A stretch of DNA of 64,000 bases from Hyposmocoma kahamanoa (taxonomy: Eukaryota > Arthropoda > Insecta > Lepidoptera > Cosmopterigidae): positions 1,848,258 to 1,912,257 of the forward strand of contig NW_020653715.1 of NCBI RefSeq assembly GCF_003589595.1. Direction: 5' to 3'. Both the position numbers and the translations under genes were made by a program. How positions within the stretch are numbered: position 1 is the stretch's first letter; each line of letters starts with the position of its first letter. Below are positions 31,310-40,970 of the stretch, piece by piece. The notes under the pieces were generated by a model. The model ran no database searches and was not told the DNA's origin. It saw only the letters and a list, made by a program, of their open reading frames with translations.

Positions 31310-31740
31310 TCTAATTGAAAAGTTATATCACAAAATTGAAGACTACGTATTAGATAAAGATGAAAGACGAGATGGCTCTAGATTCCACACAAATTTGATT
31401 CAAAGTTTCCATAGCATTTAAGTTTATTTGAAAAGTCTAATCCATAGAGTTACTTGCTCGTTCTTCTCAGGGAAGTTAGCGTAGTGAACGAGCAGTAGCT
31501 TAAAAGTGACGTTTTAAGTGTAAATTTATTTTACCTATGGAAGACTACCTTATTGCCATTGACACCTTACCTATTTCTGCCTCCAAGTAGTAATGTCAGC
31601 ATTAATGTACCAGCTTTGAAGGGTAAGGGTGCTGGTGAAATTACAGGCACATGGGACTTGTCAAGTTATGTCTCAGGGCGATAGGCGTGTAGCTTAAAAA
31701 AGGAATAGATGATTATGTGACTTTGACTTTGACCTTGAGA
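31310..31740 (+). mobile_element. LINE-I 3' end, split by repeat B
   Basis: TTGAAAAGTTATATCACAAA, ATTGAAGACTACGTATTAGA, CTTGCTCGTTCTTCTCAGGG, GTAGTGAACGAGCAGTAGCT, GTGACGTTTTAAGTGTAAAT. After repeat B it ends GATGATTATGTGACTTTGAC. Second copy 50945-51226. Confidence 0.65.
31557..31697 (+). repeat. Repeat B, copy 10, inside LINE-I
   Basis: ACACCTTACCTATTTCTGCC, TTTGAAGGGTAAGGGTGCTG, ACATGGGACTTGTCAAGTTA, then GATAGGCGTGTAGCTTA. Head and most of the 3' half deleted. Confidence 0.65.
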
Positions 31741-31774
31741 ATACGTCGTAATTCATGGATGATATTGTTGGTAA

Positions 31775-31855
31775 AAGAACCTTCGCCTGAGAGAAGACCC
31801 ATGCCCAGCATCGGAACGTATACATGGGTTGATTATGATTTATTACTTATCGGGT
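31775..31855 (+). repeat. RTE- or SINE-tail scrap
   Basis: CGCCTGAGAGAAGACCCATG, CCCAGCATCGGAACGTATAC, ATGGGTTGATTATGATT resembles the common 'GCCCAGCAGTGGGA' element end. Confidence 0.4.
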
Positions 31856-32128
31856 TGTCAAATTAATTGCGACACGTCGAAGCCAATGAAAATATTGGGT
31901 CACATCGTTTCTCACACCAATTATTCGATAGTCGTATGATCGTGTACGTCGTTGAGTCATGCCAATTGATTTATGGAATAATTCGATTGCAATCTATTCA
32001 CCCGCCTTGTTGACTATGAGAATGGTGTACGCCAAGGCCATGTTATTGAACCTATCATGTGATATTGGTGTAATTTACACCCTTGGCATAATAAGGCCAT
32101 ATTTTTCTTTATGTCTAAGTTGCTAATG

Positions 32129-32376
32129 GTACGGAAGCACTGCCACCTAACCTATTTCTGCCGCCAAGCAGTAATGTGAGCATTGTAGCGTACCGGTTTT
32201 CAAGAATTTTTTATATATCATCAAATGACAGGTGATGGTAAGCTACATGCCTGTTTATAACACTTACAGTGCCACTCAGAGCTTTAAAGTGCAAAGATCT
32301 GAGGGGAGATACCACTGCGCCCGTCACCCTGAGACATAAATTGACAAGTCCCATGTGCCTGTAATTTCACCAGGGC
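32129..32376. repeat. Repeat B, copy 11, two pieces in opposite orientation
   Basis: 32129-32205 forward (CACTGCCACCTAACCTATTT, GCCGCCAAGCAGTAATGTGA, GTACCGGTTTTCAAG). 32220-32376 reverse (GGTGATGGTAAGCTACATGC, GAGACATAAATTGACAAGTC, TGCCTGTAATTTCACCAG). An inversion or two abutting insertions. Confidence 0.65.
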
Positions 32377-32399
32377 CGTCTCCAGGGTCTCTATTTTGT

Positions 32400-32502
32400 C
32401 TCGTATTTGTTCCGCGCCAACAAATGGCTTACCGGGAATAGAACCTCATATCTCACCAACTGAGCAGACTGTTAACCACTGAACCACCAATATCGTCATA
32501 TA
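32400..32502 (-). mobile_element. SINE-3-like tRNA-derived fragment
   Basis: Minus strand: GATATTGGTGGTTCAGTGGT, TAACAGTCTGCTCAGTTGGT, then GAGGTTCTATTCCCGGTAAG as a degraded B box. Confidence 0.5.
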
Positions 32503-32639
32503 ACATTGAAACACAACGGCAATTATTTAATAGCTTCTTACTTCAGAAACTACACTTAAAAATCCTCAAGCAAATGATTTGTGGTATTTCCCTACTTTTT
32601 AAGTTGTTCTAACTCCTGATTTATACCTTATTGCTATCT

Positions 32640-32987
32640 TCTTTCAATATATTTTCCCGAGGGATCTTTTGTTTCAAAACATTTTCGAAGTGCTAGGGTT
32701 ATTCTTGTGGGGGAATTTGAAAACGTTGCAAAATAATTTTAACTTACATTGCTTTTTGTACACTTCTTCTAAGCGTGTCGACTCTGATGGACCAGTACTC
32801 TGCGACTGACTGGCATTATCAGTGGCGTTGTACTGATCCTCGCCTGTGCAGGTGTAGGGGCACGCAGGACAAGACAAAAGATGTGCCATAGTCTGGGAGA
32901 GACACCACAAATACATATGCTCTCAGAGCTATAACCCCACCTGTGCATGAGCATGCACACTGCGGATCCAAGTCGGCCGAAGTAAGG
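32640..32987 (-). mobile_element. LINE-Q, 5'-truncated end
   Basis: Minus strand: YFGRLGSAVCMLMHRWGYSS, ESICICG, then SQTMAHLLSCPACPYTCTGE, DQYNATDNASQSQ. Same Cys/His end as 30433-30921. The 5' border (32987) coincides with the start of the hairpin loop. Confidence 0.7.
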
Positions 32988-33021
32988 AGAGCCCTTACTT
33001 CGGCCGACTTGGATCCGCAGT
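32959..33021. repeat. Perfect hairpin, 29-bp arms, 5-nt loop
   Basis: Left arm 32959-32987 begins ACTGCGGATCCAAGTCGGCC; right arm 32993-33021 is its exact reverse complement; loop AGAGC. The left arm is LINE-Q coding sequence; the right arm is not colinear with LINE-Q, so it looks like a snap-back copy at the truncated 5' end. Confidence 0.9.
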
Positions 33022-33029
33022 CTATTTAA

Positions 33030-33240
33030 ACACTTCCAAGTCTGCCAATGTAGGTGCTGTAGGCAGCAAGGTAAGTGCTCTGACAGCGGAATGAGTGATG
33101 CCGTGGCTCCTCCCAGAGATTTATACGGACTGGATTAGTTTCCCCATCCAGAGGGAATACTTCTTTAATGAAGCTATACTATACTCTTTAGCCTCTGGAT
33201 TACCGGCACGTGATACTGTAAGGGGTGCCGCGGGTCAGTC
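33030..33240 (+). other. Coding-like stretch of unknown origin
   Basis: One frame reads about 68 codons with a single stop: TSKSANVGAVGSKVSALTAE, stop, VMPWLLPEIYTDWISFPIQR, EYFFNEAILYSLASGLPARD, TVRGAAGQS. Composition looks protein-like, but I recognise no family. AAGGTAAGT at 33069-33077 could be a 5' splice site by chance. Could be a fragment of a transposon ORF. Confidence 0.3.
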
Positions 33241-33364
33241 TTTTTTTTTGTACACTGACAAACATTAACTTCAAGGTGAGTCACCGAAGGAGAAGCGGGA
33301 ACTACTGTTTTGTTAGATCAAATGGTTTAAGTAGTTACAATGAAATAACTGTCTTACAAAAATC

Positions 33365-33420
33365 GGCGATCGGAGCAACGCATGTGATGTTGTCTAATAT
33401 TTAAAATTTATTTATTCATA
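33365..33420 (+). mobile_element. SINE-2 tail fragment
   Basis: GCAACGCATGTGATGTTGTC, TAATATTTAAAATTTATT matches the 3' end of SINE-2. Confidence 0.5.
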
Positions 33421-33699
33421 ATCATCAATACCAAGATAGAACACTTCCACTACCTGCAAGAGCTAAGCGGGTCACTACCACGGATTCTTGGCATGCAAAT
33501 ACGCAGAAGCTGTATAATAATAAGTTTTTGTTTCACGATAGTTCGTAAATGGCAAATTTTGAATATCAAGCTCACACGTTGCCCCTTAAATGAATTTGAG
33601 ACTTTATGAAGACGACTGTCATGAACAGAATTTTTATTCCTCGTATTAGTGTTATGTCTGTCACTATTTTTCATACAAAAAACAATATTCTTCTTAACA

Positions 33700-33808
33700 T
33701 AAATAACATTTTGTTATAATTATTAATACAAAGATCGAATACTCAGAAAAAATTCCTTCGATCCGAACGGATTCGAACCGACGTCTTCCAGCATAACGAG
33801 CTTGAGCT
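33700..33808 (-). mobile_element. SINE-5 fragment
   Basis: Minus strand: GACGTCGGTTCGAATCCGTT (B box), CGGATCGAAGGAATTTTTTC, then ATCTTTGTATTAATAATTAT. Matches 63190-63290. Confidence 0.65.
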
Positions 33809-34101
33809 GAAAAAAAAAGCTTTTCCCAAATGTACCAAAAATTTATCGATACCTAACGAGCATTGTAAAGCGAATATTATACATCCAACGGAGTCCGTCG
33901 TAGACTCGCCCGACAATAAAGAGGGCGATATGAAAATTTTAATTTAAAATATCTTAAAAGTTATAGATTTATGGCAGAACTGTGTTTTAATTACAGTTTC
34001 AAAGTAATGTAAATATTGAAAATGTAATATTTGGCTTCTTAGGCTAGAAATTCACGTTTATGGGTGAGACGTTGGGTAGTTAATGTTGGAAATAAGAAGT
34101 G

Positions 34102-34320
34102 GCGCGCGTGGTGAAAGCGAGCACCGCTCGGAGCTTTAAATCGCAAAGATCTGACTGACACTGCCACTACGCTACCCTGAGACACAAGTTGACAAGTCCC
34201 ATGTGCTTGTAAATTCACCAGCTCCTTACCCTTCAAGAGTGGAACGCATTGATGCTAATATTACTGCTTGGTGGCAGTAAATCCCTGAACGAACTCTTTC
34301 ACAAGGACCTCTACTTCTAC
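34102..34320 (-). repeat. Repeat B, copy 12
   Basis: GGAGCTTTAAATCGCAAAGA, GAGACACAAGTTGACAAGTC, CTTGGTGGCAGTAAATCCCT, CTCTTTCACAAGGACCTCTA. The tail end is lost. Confidence 0.7.
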
Positions 34321-34392
34321 TAAAACGTATAAATTTATCAAGCGTTTTTTTTATAATTTAAGTACCTGTTAGAGTATTCGTATTAAGAGTCC

Positions 34393-34875
34393 TTTTTATT
34401 TTTCCTACTCAAACCGTGAACATGGAGCGCGTAGCCATTGGTAAGTGCATGGTGTAACACACGGGTGTAACCATTCCGAAATAACCGAATATTAAAAATA
34501 ACTCATACCATTGAAGATATCTCTACATATTGGGAGGTGGACGAAATAGCGAATGCCTCTATCGCAATGACTAGAGAAGAGCAGTTTTGCGAAGAATTAT
34601 ACGTCAAGGCCACAAGGCGCCTACCAGATGGAAGATACGAAGTCCGTCTGCCCTTAAAAAATAATTTTGAAAATGAGCTCGGCCAATCTAAAGCCCAGGC
34701 AGCAGCACAATTTAAACAGTTGGAGTCACGTCTAATGATAAATCCACATCTGCGTGACAGCTATCACAAATTTATGCACGAATACGAAGATTTAGGGCAC
34801 ATGATAGAATGCAAGGAGCGCAATGAGTAACAAGCAAGTAATTTCTGATAATCATTATTGAATAACCAAGAAAGC
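34393..34875 (+). mobile_element. Penelope terminal sequence split by a BEL/Pao fragment
   Basis: Left: ACCGTGAACATGGAGCGCGT, CCATTCCGAAATAACCGAAT, AACTCATACCATTGAAG, compare P2's GTGACCACGGAGCGTGC..AAGTCATACCGTGG. Right: TCTGATAATCATTATTGAAT, AACCAAGAAAGCTTTAAA, the inverted 5' lead-in of P1/P2. The BEL fragment lies exactly between. Confidence 0.6.
34519..34830 (+). pseudogene. BEL/Pao retrotransposon polyprotein fragment
   Basis: Open frame of about 100 codons: YWEVDEIANAS, REEQFCEELYVKATRRLPDG, RYEVRLPLKNN, then LGQSKAQAAAQFKQLESRLM, INPHLRDSYHKFMHEYEDLG, HM. The order 'FWE.EE', 'CE..F...T.R..DGRY.VRLP', 'LG.S...A..R...LE.RL..NP.L...Y..FM.EY..LGHM' is the region between protease and reverse transcriptase of BEL/Pao Pol. 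Only this segment is present: no protease, RT core or LTR. It is open to a TAA at 34828. Found between two Penelope terminal pieces, so it may be a captured or secondarily inserted fragment. The protein has no function alone. Confidence 0.8.
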
Positions 34876-34911
34876 TTTAAACCCAATATGTGCTCGATTA
34901 TTAGATAACAT

Positions 34912-35022
34912 TTTACGATAATGGCTGTTTCATTTTCCTAGTTGGTTGTACAGGAAATCGAACCCAGTACCTCCTCACCCAGCGTAAATATGCAGCGTAA
35001 ATCGATGGGTCACCGAAGTCGA
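34912..35022 (-). mobile_element. SINE-3-like tRNA-derived fragment
   Basis: Minus strand: GACTTCGGTGACCCATCGAT, TTACGCTG, AGGTACTGGGTTCGATTTCC (B box). Similar to 24548-24668. Confidence 0.55.
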
Positions 35023-35295
35023 AATACTAATTAGGTAAGAAACCTAAATTATATTTTTGTCACTTTCGTTCTCGTGATCGCTTCTATGCGGTTGTTTCTT
35101 TCTTTATATTGCCACTGGTTAACATTAATTGAATCTTTGCATCTTTGCCATTAACTATAATCTATCCCACTTTCCCTTTCACAAAATATCTTTAACAAAA
35201 CTGTAAGCACATTCCAAGGGTCTATTCCACACTCCCCCAACATTTTAACGACAAAGTTAATGACAGTTTTTTAGCTCAGTTAATTTCCGTTCATG

Positions 35296-35396
35296 TCTAA
35301 TTAACTGGTCTAATGGAAGCCCGTTGCAGGGAGATAGCCCGGGCACATGACAGGAATCGAACTCTGGACTCCGGTGTTTAATAGCAGTTTCTCAAT
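35296..35396 (-). mobile_element. tRNA-like SINE head, unclassified
   Basis: Minus strand: TTGAGAAACTGCTATTAAAC, ACCGGAGTCCAGAGTTCGAT, TCC (B box). A-box weak. Not clearly one of the other SINE families. Confidence 0.4.
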
Positions 35397-35475
35397 TAAA
35401 CTTTCAAATCATGTTTATATTGTAAGCAAATTACACTTGAAGCCGTGATATTGTTTAAACTACTGATTCGCAAGA

Positions 35476-36224
35476 CTGCGGTTCCACCAGAGATGTGCGA
35501 GGTGGCTAGGTGGTGCGAGGATGTGGAGCGGACGGTTTTCAGGAGGTGAGGCGCTCGCTTACCTCGCACACCTTCCTCACTCGCATTTCTCGCACACATT
35601 CCTCTTACACATCTCTCGCTTTTTGTTCGTATACTAAGTTACTGACCCGACCACAGACGGTTTAGTGATGGCCAATTTTACTGCAAACTACAAATCAATT
35701 AATTGGGTCATACTAGCGGTTCTCACTACGTAACTTATAAAAGCATAATTAAAACTTCCGAAATCTTAATTTTAAATCCTCCTTCAAATCCTTAGACACT
35801 CATTCGATTGCGATTGAAATGTTCGATGTAGTAATCGATTACAAAAGCTTTACAGCACTATGCAACCATAGACTATTCATACATCTTTAATTTAAAAATA
35901 ACCTCACTTTTTGACTACCATTTTTCAAATACAATTTTACGATGTTATTCAAATTAATATTGTTGAAAAAAGTGATGAGATATCAAGTCACAATCTTCGA
36001 AATATATGTGAAAGTGTTACTTACTCGATTTAATGAGTGATTGCTTTAGAAATTCAACCTGACCGTTTTGTTTACATTTCGTTTAAAATGAATTGGAACA
36101 GACTTACACATAAATGAGATGAGATGCTACACTAAGCGAGGCTAGGAAATTGAAGTAATCCTATTGGTGGATTTTTTCCTTGCAAACCGCCTAGCGATCT
36201 CGCACATCTCTGGTGGAAACGCAG
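35476..36224. mobile_element. TIR element M5, 749 bp, nonautonomous
   Basis: Ends CTGCGGTTCCACCAGAGATG (left) and, reading inward from the right, CTGCGTTTCCACCAGAGATG; the inverted repeat continues through GTGCGAG..GCTAGG.GGT for about 40 bp. The left third has several further GTGCGAG/CTCGCAC motifs (35492-35620), which may be transposase-binding sites. No transposase ORF; no clear target duplication. Confidence 0.7.
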
Positions 36225-36464
36225 CCTAAGGCTTGAGAAGAATGAGTAAAAAACTGTATTGTTTGTACAATACGAGTATATAAATATCAAATACCACAAA
36301 TCAAAAGTTATCTACAAGAGCCAAACGGACTATCAAGGATTAACATTAATATGTGAAGGACATCTCTAGGATTAAAAAAAATCTTAAATACAAATTATCA
36401 CATTATATTCCAATTGTATTATGTTTTTTAATATTATTTTTGTTTTTTTTTAATATCAATTAGC

Positions 36465-36755
36465 GGGACGAACAAATCGTGTGTGTGTGTGTGTGTGGTG
36501 GTAAGCTACACGCCCGTCCATAACAGTTGCATGGCCACTTCATGCTTTAAATCGCAAAGTACTAAAGGGCACTGCCACTGCGGCTATCACCCTTAGACAT
36601 AAGTTGACAAGTCCCATGTGCCTGTAATTTCAGCAGCACGTCTTACCCTTCAAAACCGGAACGCAGTAATGCTGACATTAATGCCTGGCGGCAGAAATAG
36701 GTAAGATCGCAGTACTTTCCTGGACGAACTCTTTCACAAGGAGCTTTACTGTTAG
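36465..36755 (-). repeat. Repeat B, copy 13, near full length, with (GT)n
   Basis: GGGACGAACAAATCGTGTGT leads into a (GT)n microsatellite (36479-36496), then GGTGGTAAGCTACACGCCCG, GACATAAGTTGACAAGTCCC, TAATGCCTGGCGGCAGAAAT, CTTTCACAAGGAGCTTTACT. The GCGC dinucleotides of the consensus have expanded into GT here. Confidence 0.8.
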
Positions 36756-37330
36756 TACTTTGTCTCTGGTAACCATCGACCTGATGTCGATGCTGATCAC
36801 TTTATTTTTTTTCTTGGAAAAAAGCTACCGTATTGGTTCCATTTAAATATTTGTCTTCTAATAATTGTACATGATCTGGGATTATTTCAATTAGCGGTGA
36901 TTTGGTAAACACCTAGGCATAACAATCTAGGCACCAAACTCTCGGAGGGGAGAGTAATCAAATATTCCATAACAGGTGTCACCACCATTAATGTGGGGTT
37001 GAAAACTGACACCAGGGGTGCGATTGTACATTGACATATCAAAAGTGACAATGTGATCTACAGGGGTGATTTTTTAATTAACAGACGCCTGTAAAATGGT
37101 TTTTTCACAAATTTAAGAAAGTGCTTAAAATTCAAATCTTAAGTGCAATAAGGATTCTTTTTGCGTGCAGTTAAACGGGGCGGTCAATACAACCAGAAGA
37201 AGAAACTGTTCTTCTTCTTGTCTACCAACAGCGATTACGATCTAAATCACACTTTTATTATAAACAAAAAAATTAACAAAAGAATGGATCAGCAAAACAA
37301 GAAAAGAGTTAAATAACAATCTCCTCTTGC
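36756..37330. other. No gene; short hairpin
   Basis: 37198-37221 contains AGAAGAAGAA/TTCTTCTTCT arms around ACTG. Otherwise nothing identified. Confidence 0.4.
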
Positions 37331-37374
37331 CATTGACTTACAATTATATGGACGTCGGGTCCGCGCTAAAAAGT
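37331..37374 (-). mobile_element. MITE-1 copy d, cut by assembly gap
   Basis: CATTGACTTACAATTATATG, GACGTCGGGTCCGCGC, TAAAAAGT is the right end of MITE-1 in reverse; the rest is in the gap. The adjoining 8-mer CCTCTTGC would be its target duplication. Confidence 0.85.
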
Positions 37375-37774
37375 NNNNNNNNNNNNNNNNNNNNNNNNNN
37401 NNNNNNNNNNNNNNNNNNNNNNNNNNNNNNNNNNNNNNNNNNNNNNNNNNNNNNNNNNNNNNNNNNNNNNNNNNNNNNNNNNNNNNNNNNNNNNNNNNNN
37501 NNNNNNNNNNNNNNNNNNNNNNNNNNNNNNNNNNNNNNNNNNNNNNNNNNNNNNNNNNNNNNNNNNNNNNNNNNNNNNNNNNNNNNNNNNNNNNNNNNNN
37601 NNNNNNNNNNNNNNNNNNNNNNNNNNNNNNNNNNNNNNNNNNNNNNNNNNNNNNNNNNNNNNNNNNNNNNNNNNNNNNNNNNNNNNNNNNNNNNNNNNNN
37701 NNNNNNNNNNNNNNNNNNNNNNNNNNNNNNNNNNNNNNNNNNNNNNNNNNNNNNNNNNNNNNNNNNNNNNNNNN
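37375..37774. other. Assembly gap, 400 N
   Basis: Exactly 400 N. Left border is inside MITE-1, right border inside SINE-A; a 221-codon ORF running across it is an artefact. Confidence 0.95.
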
Positions 37775-37935
37775 AGGTCCCAGGTTCGATTCCTGGGCCG
37801 GGAGAAATATTTGTATGGCCTACATTTATTTCTCTCGTGAGTTTGGGTGTAATTTGTGGTTGTCTATGTGTGTGTCCATGGCACCCGCGACACAGGGTTC
37901 CCCTAGTGCGGGGCTATGTTGAATGTGTGCGTTTG
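37775..37935 (+). mobile_element. SINE-A copy 5, head lost in gap
   Basis: AGGTCCCAGGTTCGATTCCT (B box), GAGAAATATTTGTATGGCC, TGGTTGTCTATGTGTGTGTC, CACAGGGTTCCCCTAGTGCG. Close to consensus. Confidence 0.85.
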
Positions 37936-38494
37936 TGCGTGTGTGCGTTATTCACTACACAATTATTACTGTGTCAAACCAAAACACTGTAAGTTCCAGT
38001 ATAGTGTTTTGTAACATCTTACAATAAGAATCTGTCGACTGTTATCAATGCAAAACATACGACGAGTGGCTGAAATGTAATCTCTTTTGATTGTTTATAG
38101 TTAAAAAATAATACGTTGCTTATTTTTTTTTTTCAAAATTAGTGACACTCTATTATATATTACGTTTCCCTTTGTATGAACAAAATGGCGGAGAAAAAAA
38201 AGAAATTGTGAATAACAACTTCATTTTTAACAGATTCTTTCTAATGTTTAATGTCTATTTGTATTTGATAAATGTATTTCCTATATACATTTCATATTTA
38301 AAAATGGTCATCTATTATTTCATACGTAGATTACTTATTAGTATGTATTCGTTTACAAAATAGAAACAGTTTATTTTGCAAAGTACTCGTTTAATTGTAT
38401 TATAATTGCTAGATAGAATTCTCTAATATTTAATGTGCAAAATATGCTATGAACTTAATGTACCTTATCGTGTTTTTGGATTTTCGTGATTGTT
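37936..38494. other. No feature recognised
   Basis: AT-rich; a 73-codon ORF at 38142-38363 is a low-complexity chance frame. Confidence 0.4.
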
Positions 38495-38590
38495 CATAGG
38501 AAATAAAACTATTTTATTTGGATTTAAATCGCGTTTATTTTTTTTTAAACAAACCAACATTTCATGCCGTTTACAGGTCCAGACCAATAT
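38495..38590 (-). mobile_element. Penelope terminal fragment
   Basis: Minus strand: GGACCTGTAAACGGCATGAA, TTGGTTTGTTTAAAA, AAACGCGATTTAAATCC, matching 59785-59870. Confidence 0.55.
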
Positions 38591-38673
38591 AACTATAGGT
38601 CGTGACAATAGTTTAATCTCGTATAAATACGTTTTTTTATGTTAGAAACCCGTATTGTTACCCGTAATTGCAA

Positions 38674-38840
38674 CTTTTTTGTAACGCAAAAAACCGATTT
38701 CAAAAGTTCGTGTAATTACATCTTTTTGCGAAAATTTATTGAAATCGGTTACCGGAAGTTGCGCGAAAATGAATTCATCTCCTAGTTTGCCACAAATGGG
38801 ACCAATACTGAGGTATCTTTTTTGAAGTCGGTTAAAAATT
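38674..38840 (+). repeat. Repeat D, copy 3, internally deleted
   Basis: AAAAAACCGATTTCAAAAGT at the left and TTTTTTGAAGTCGGTTAAAA at the right, so both inverted ends are kept. TATTGAAATCGGTTACCGG, CATCTCCTAGTTTGCCAC inside. Confidence 0.7.
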
Positions 38841-38939
38841 ACAAAAAAACAGAATAATACGCGTTATAGTCTTTTCTCGAAATGTTGTTTGTGATATTAC
38901 ATAATTATTGGTTTGACAGGGTAAATTAGTTACAGTTTT

Positions 38940-39060
38940 CTTTTGGCCACGATTTGACAGTAAACTTAACCATGGAGCGTGTAACTGTCCCGAAAGGTCG
39001 GGAAAATAAAAGAAATTCACGCCTTGATAAAAATAAAACCATAACTAATGATTTATTATT
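38940..39060 (+). mobile_element. Penelope 3'-end fragment
   Basis: ACCATGGAGCGTGTAACTGT, CCCGAAAGGTCGGGAAAATA, AAAGAAATTCACGCC parallels the right end of P2 (ACGGAGCGTGC..CGAAATATCGGGAAAAT). Confidence 0.6.
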
Positions 39061-39549
39061 ACTAATTGTCACTAAAACGTAACAATAATGTCACTATAAA
39101 ACTAATAATAACTACTGAAAGATAATAACTAAAATCCTAAAGCACTTTAGACGTTTGTTGACCCTCTTATTATAACCACGGACCAATAACCCAAGAGGAA
39201 TGCTGCTCTTCATACTAGTTCGTAACTCTGAAAACGGTCAAAATTCAGTGTTTAAAACTAGATGGCGCTGATCAATAGCCTGGACGTAGTTATTATGTAA
39301 ATGGTCGTGGACAATTATATATTAATTCCACTTTAATATGAGATATAAGAAGTCAGTTTTTTCCTTGCAATGTTTTTAAGTTTCTGGCTTCTCTTTTAGA
39401 ATTTTACCATTGTCAAGTCAGTCATGGGAGTTGCACTTTCGTTTGTTAGATGTTTAATGAAATAACATTGCTCTTTACTTGGTACAATACCCAAAGCAAA
39501 ACGTTTCCAAGATAACTCGCGTGAAAAAATTTTTTTTGCATACATTAAT
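39061..39549. other. No feature recognised
   Basis: AT-rich; nothing identified. Confidence 0.4.
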
Positions 39550-39846
39550 TGATGCATACATTTTTCTTTACAATTATTATTATTGTCTTTAAATTATGAC
39601 ATACATGATTATGACATCTCGTATTAAATCAATTAACTTTAATTTATCAATTTATTGTCTAATTATTGTTTTTACATTTAGTCTTAATCTATCAGTGTAT
39701 TATTTGATTATTGTATTTGCATGCTTTTGTTTAAGAAAGCCAAATAAGCCAAATAAACTTAAGTGGTCATATTTTTATCATTAACATGCATAATGTACCG
39801 TACCCCTATTTGAAGCAAATAAATGAATTATTATTACTTAATCTAT
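39550..39846 (+). mobile_element. Possible LINE 3' UTR
   Basis: Very T-rich, ending GCAAATAAATGAATTATTAT, a typical polyadenylation context plus tail. No coding part, so tentative. Confidence 0.3.
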
Positions 39847-40259
39847 TCCGGATTCTGGAACAATACAGAACAACACGATAATATATCAAATATAATCATG
39901 AGGTGAAATTATTTTCTGAACTTAGAAAAGTATACGTGTCAATAGATGGCATTGTGTGTCACAAACTAATATAAATTAACGCTTCCTGATATGGGTAGAT
40001 GGAGCTAATGCTAAACAAAAAAAGACTAGCTGGCACTATCCATAAAAAAAATATGCAATAAGCGCCATCTAGTTAATTTGTGTGTTATCACTAGAATTGG
40101 AGTAGCTTTGATAAATTGCAGTTTGTCAATGTAAAACACACTCGTTATTTGGTACTTATCGCGACATCTGGCGTAGGTACCAATAGGTACTAAACATCCT
40201 CTTGAGTTGGTCCATGGCCTAACTAACGTAATCAACATTTTTTAGCAAAAATTGAGTTA
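39847..40259. other. No feature recognised
   Basis: No coding or repeat signal identified. Confidence 0.4.
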
Positions 40260-40267
40260 TTAACATA

Positions 40268-40728
40268 CATCGAGTATAATATAACCAGAAATAGAGACGA
40301 AATGTCATTTAATTTGTTTGAAAACTGTTCTGCCATATCATTACTGTGACAACTGCACTCCGATTGGCCAGACCGAGTTCGAAACAATTGACGGGTGTCG
40401 TCAATTGTTTCACTTCAAATCGACCAGTTAACTTAAGCTTTGCTATAATGGACGAAAATTGCAAAATTACACATTTAATATTTCATTACCGATGAAAGTT
40501 TTGCTGTTTTTCCCCACACCACCGAATGGAACAGCACGCCGTTGTTAGAGATAATATCTTTATTATAATAAATATAAAATATTTTTGGAATATACGGAGA
40601 CGTATACACAGGTCAGTTGTTGGCGCTGTCTATATTTCAGTCCAAACGAGAGTTGATATTTATAAATGATGTATCACTGATGAGTTACCAACAATGTATG
40701 GCCCGTATTTCTGGTTATATACTCGACG
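40268..40728. mobile_element. MITE-3, 461 bp (hAT-like)
   Basis: Ends CATCGAGTATAATATAACCA and inverted ..TGGTTATATACTCGACG; inverted repeat about 26 bp. Perfect 8-bp duplication TTAACATA at 40260-40267 and 40729-40736. A second hairpin sits inside: GAAACAATTGACG arms (40381-40393 / 40399-40411) with loop GGTGT. Noncoding. Confidence 0.75.
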
Positions 40729-40970
40729 TTAACATATTATCTGGAATCATCGAAATGAGATCTAAGTACAACACCTTGTAAGGCATTTTTTACAAGTTTA
40801 GTTTCAGTTCTATTGTTAAGCAAAATTACCGTAACTGACATTTTCCAAGAAGAAAAATTTTCACGTGCCTGTTCACGAAAGTTACCAAAATGCATTAGTG
40901 ATGACAAAAAGGGAAGATCATACTTACCCGTGGCTTTATTTATTCTCCTATAATATAACTTTTTTTTTAT

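Noticed and set aside
35396..35599. 67-codon minus ORF
   Set aside because: Lies across the end of the M5 transposon; no domain.
37327..37992. 221-codon ORF across the N gap
   Set aside because: It is open only because N codons are read through. Both ends are repeats (MITE-1 and SINE-A).
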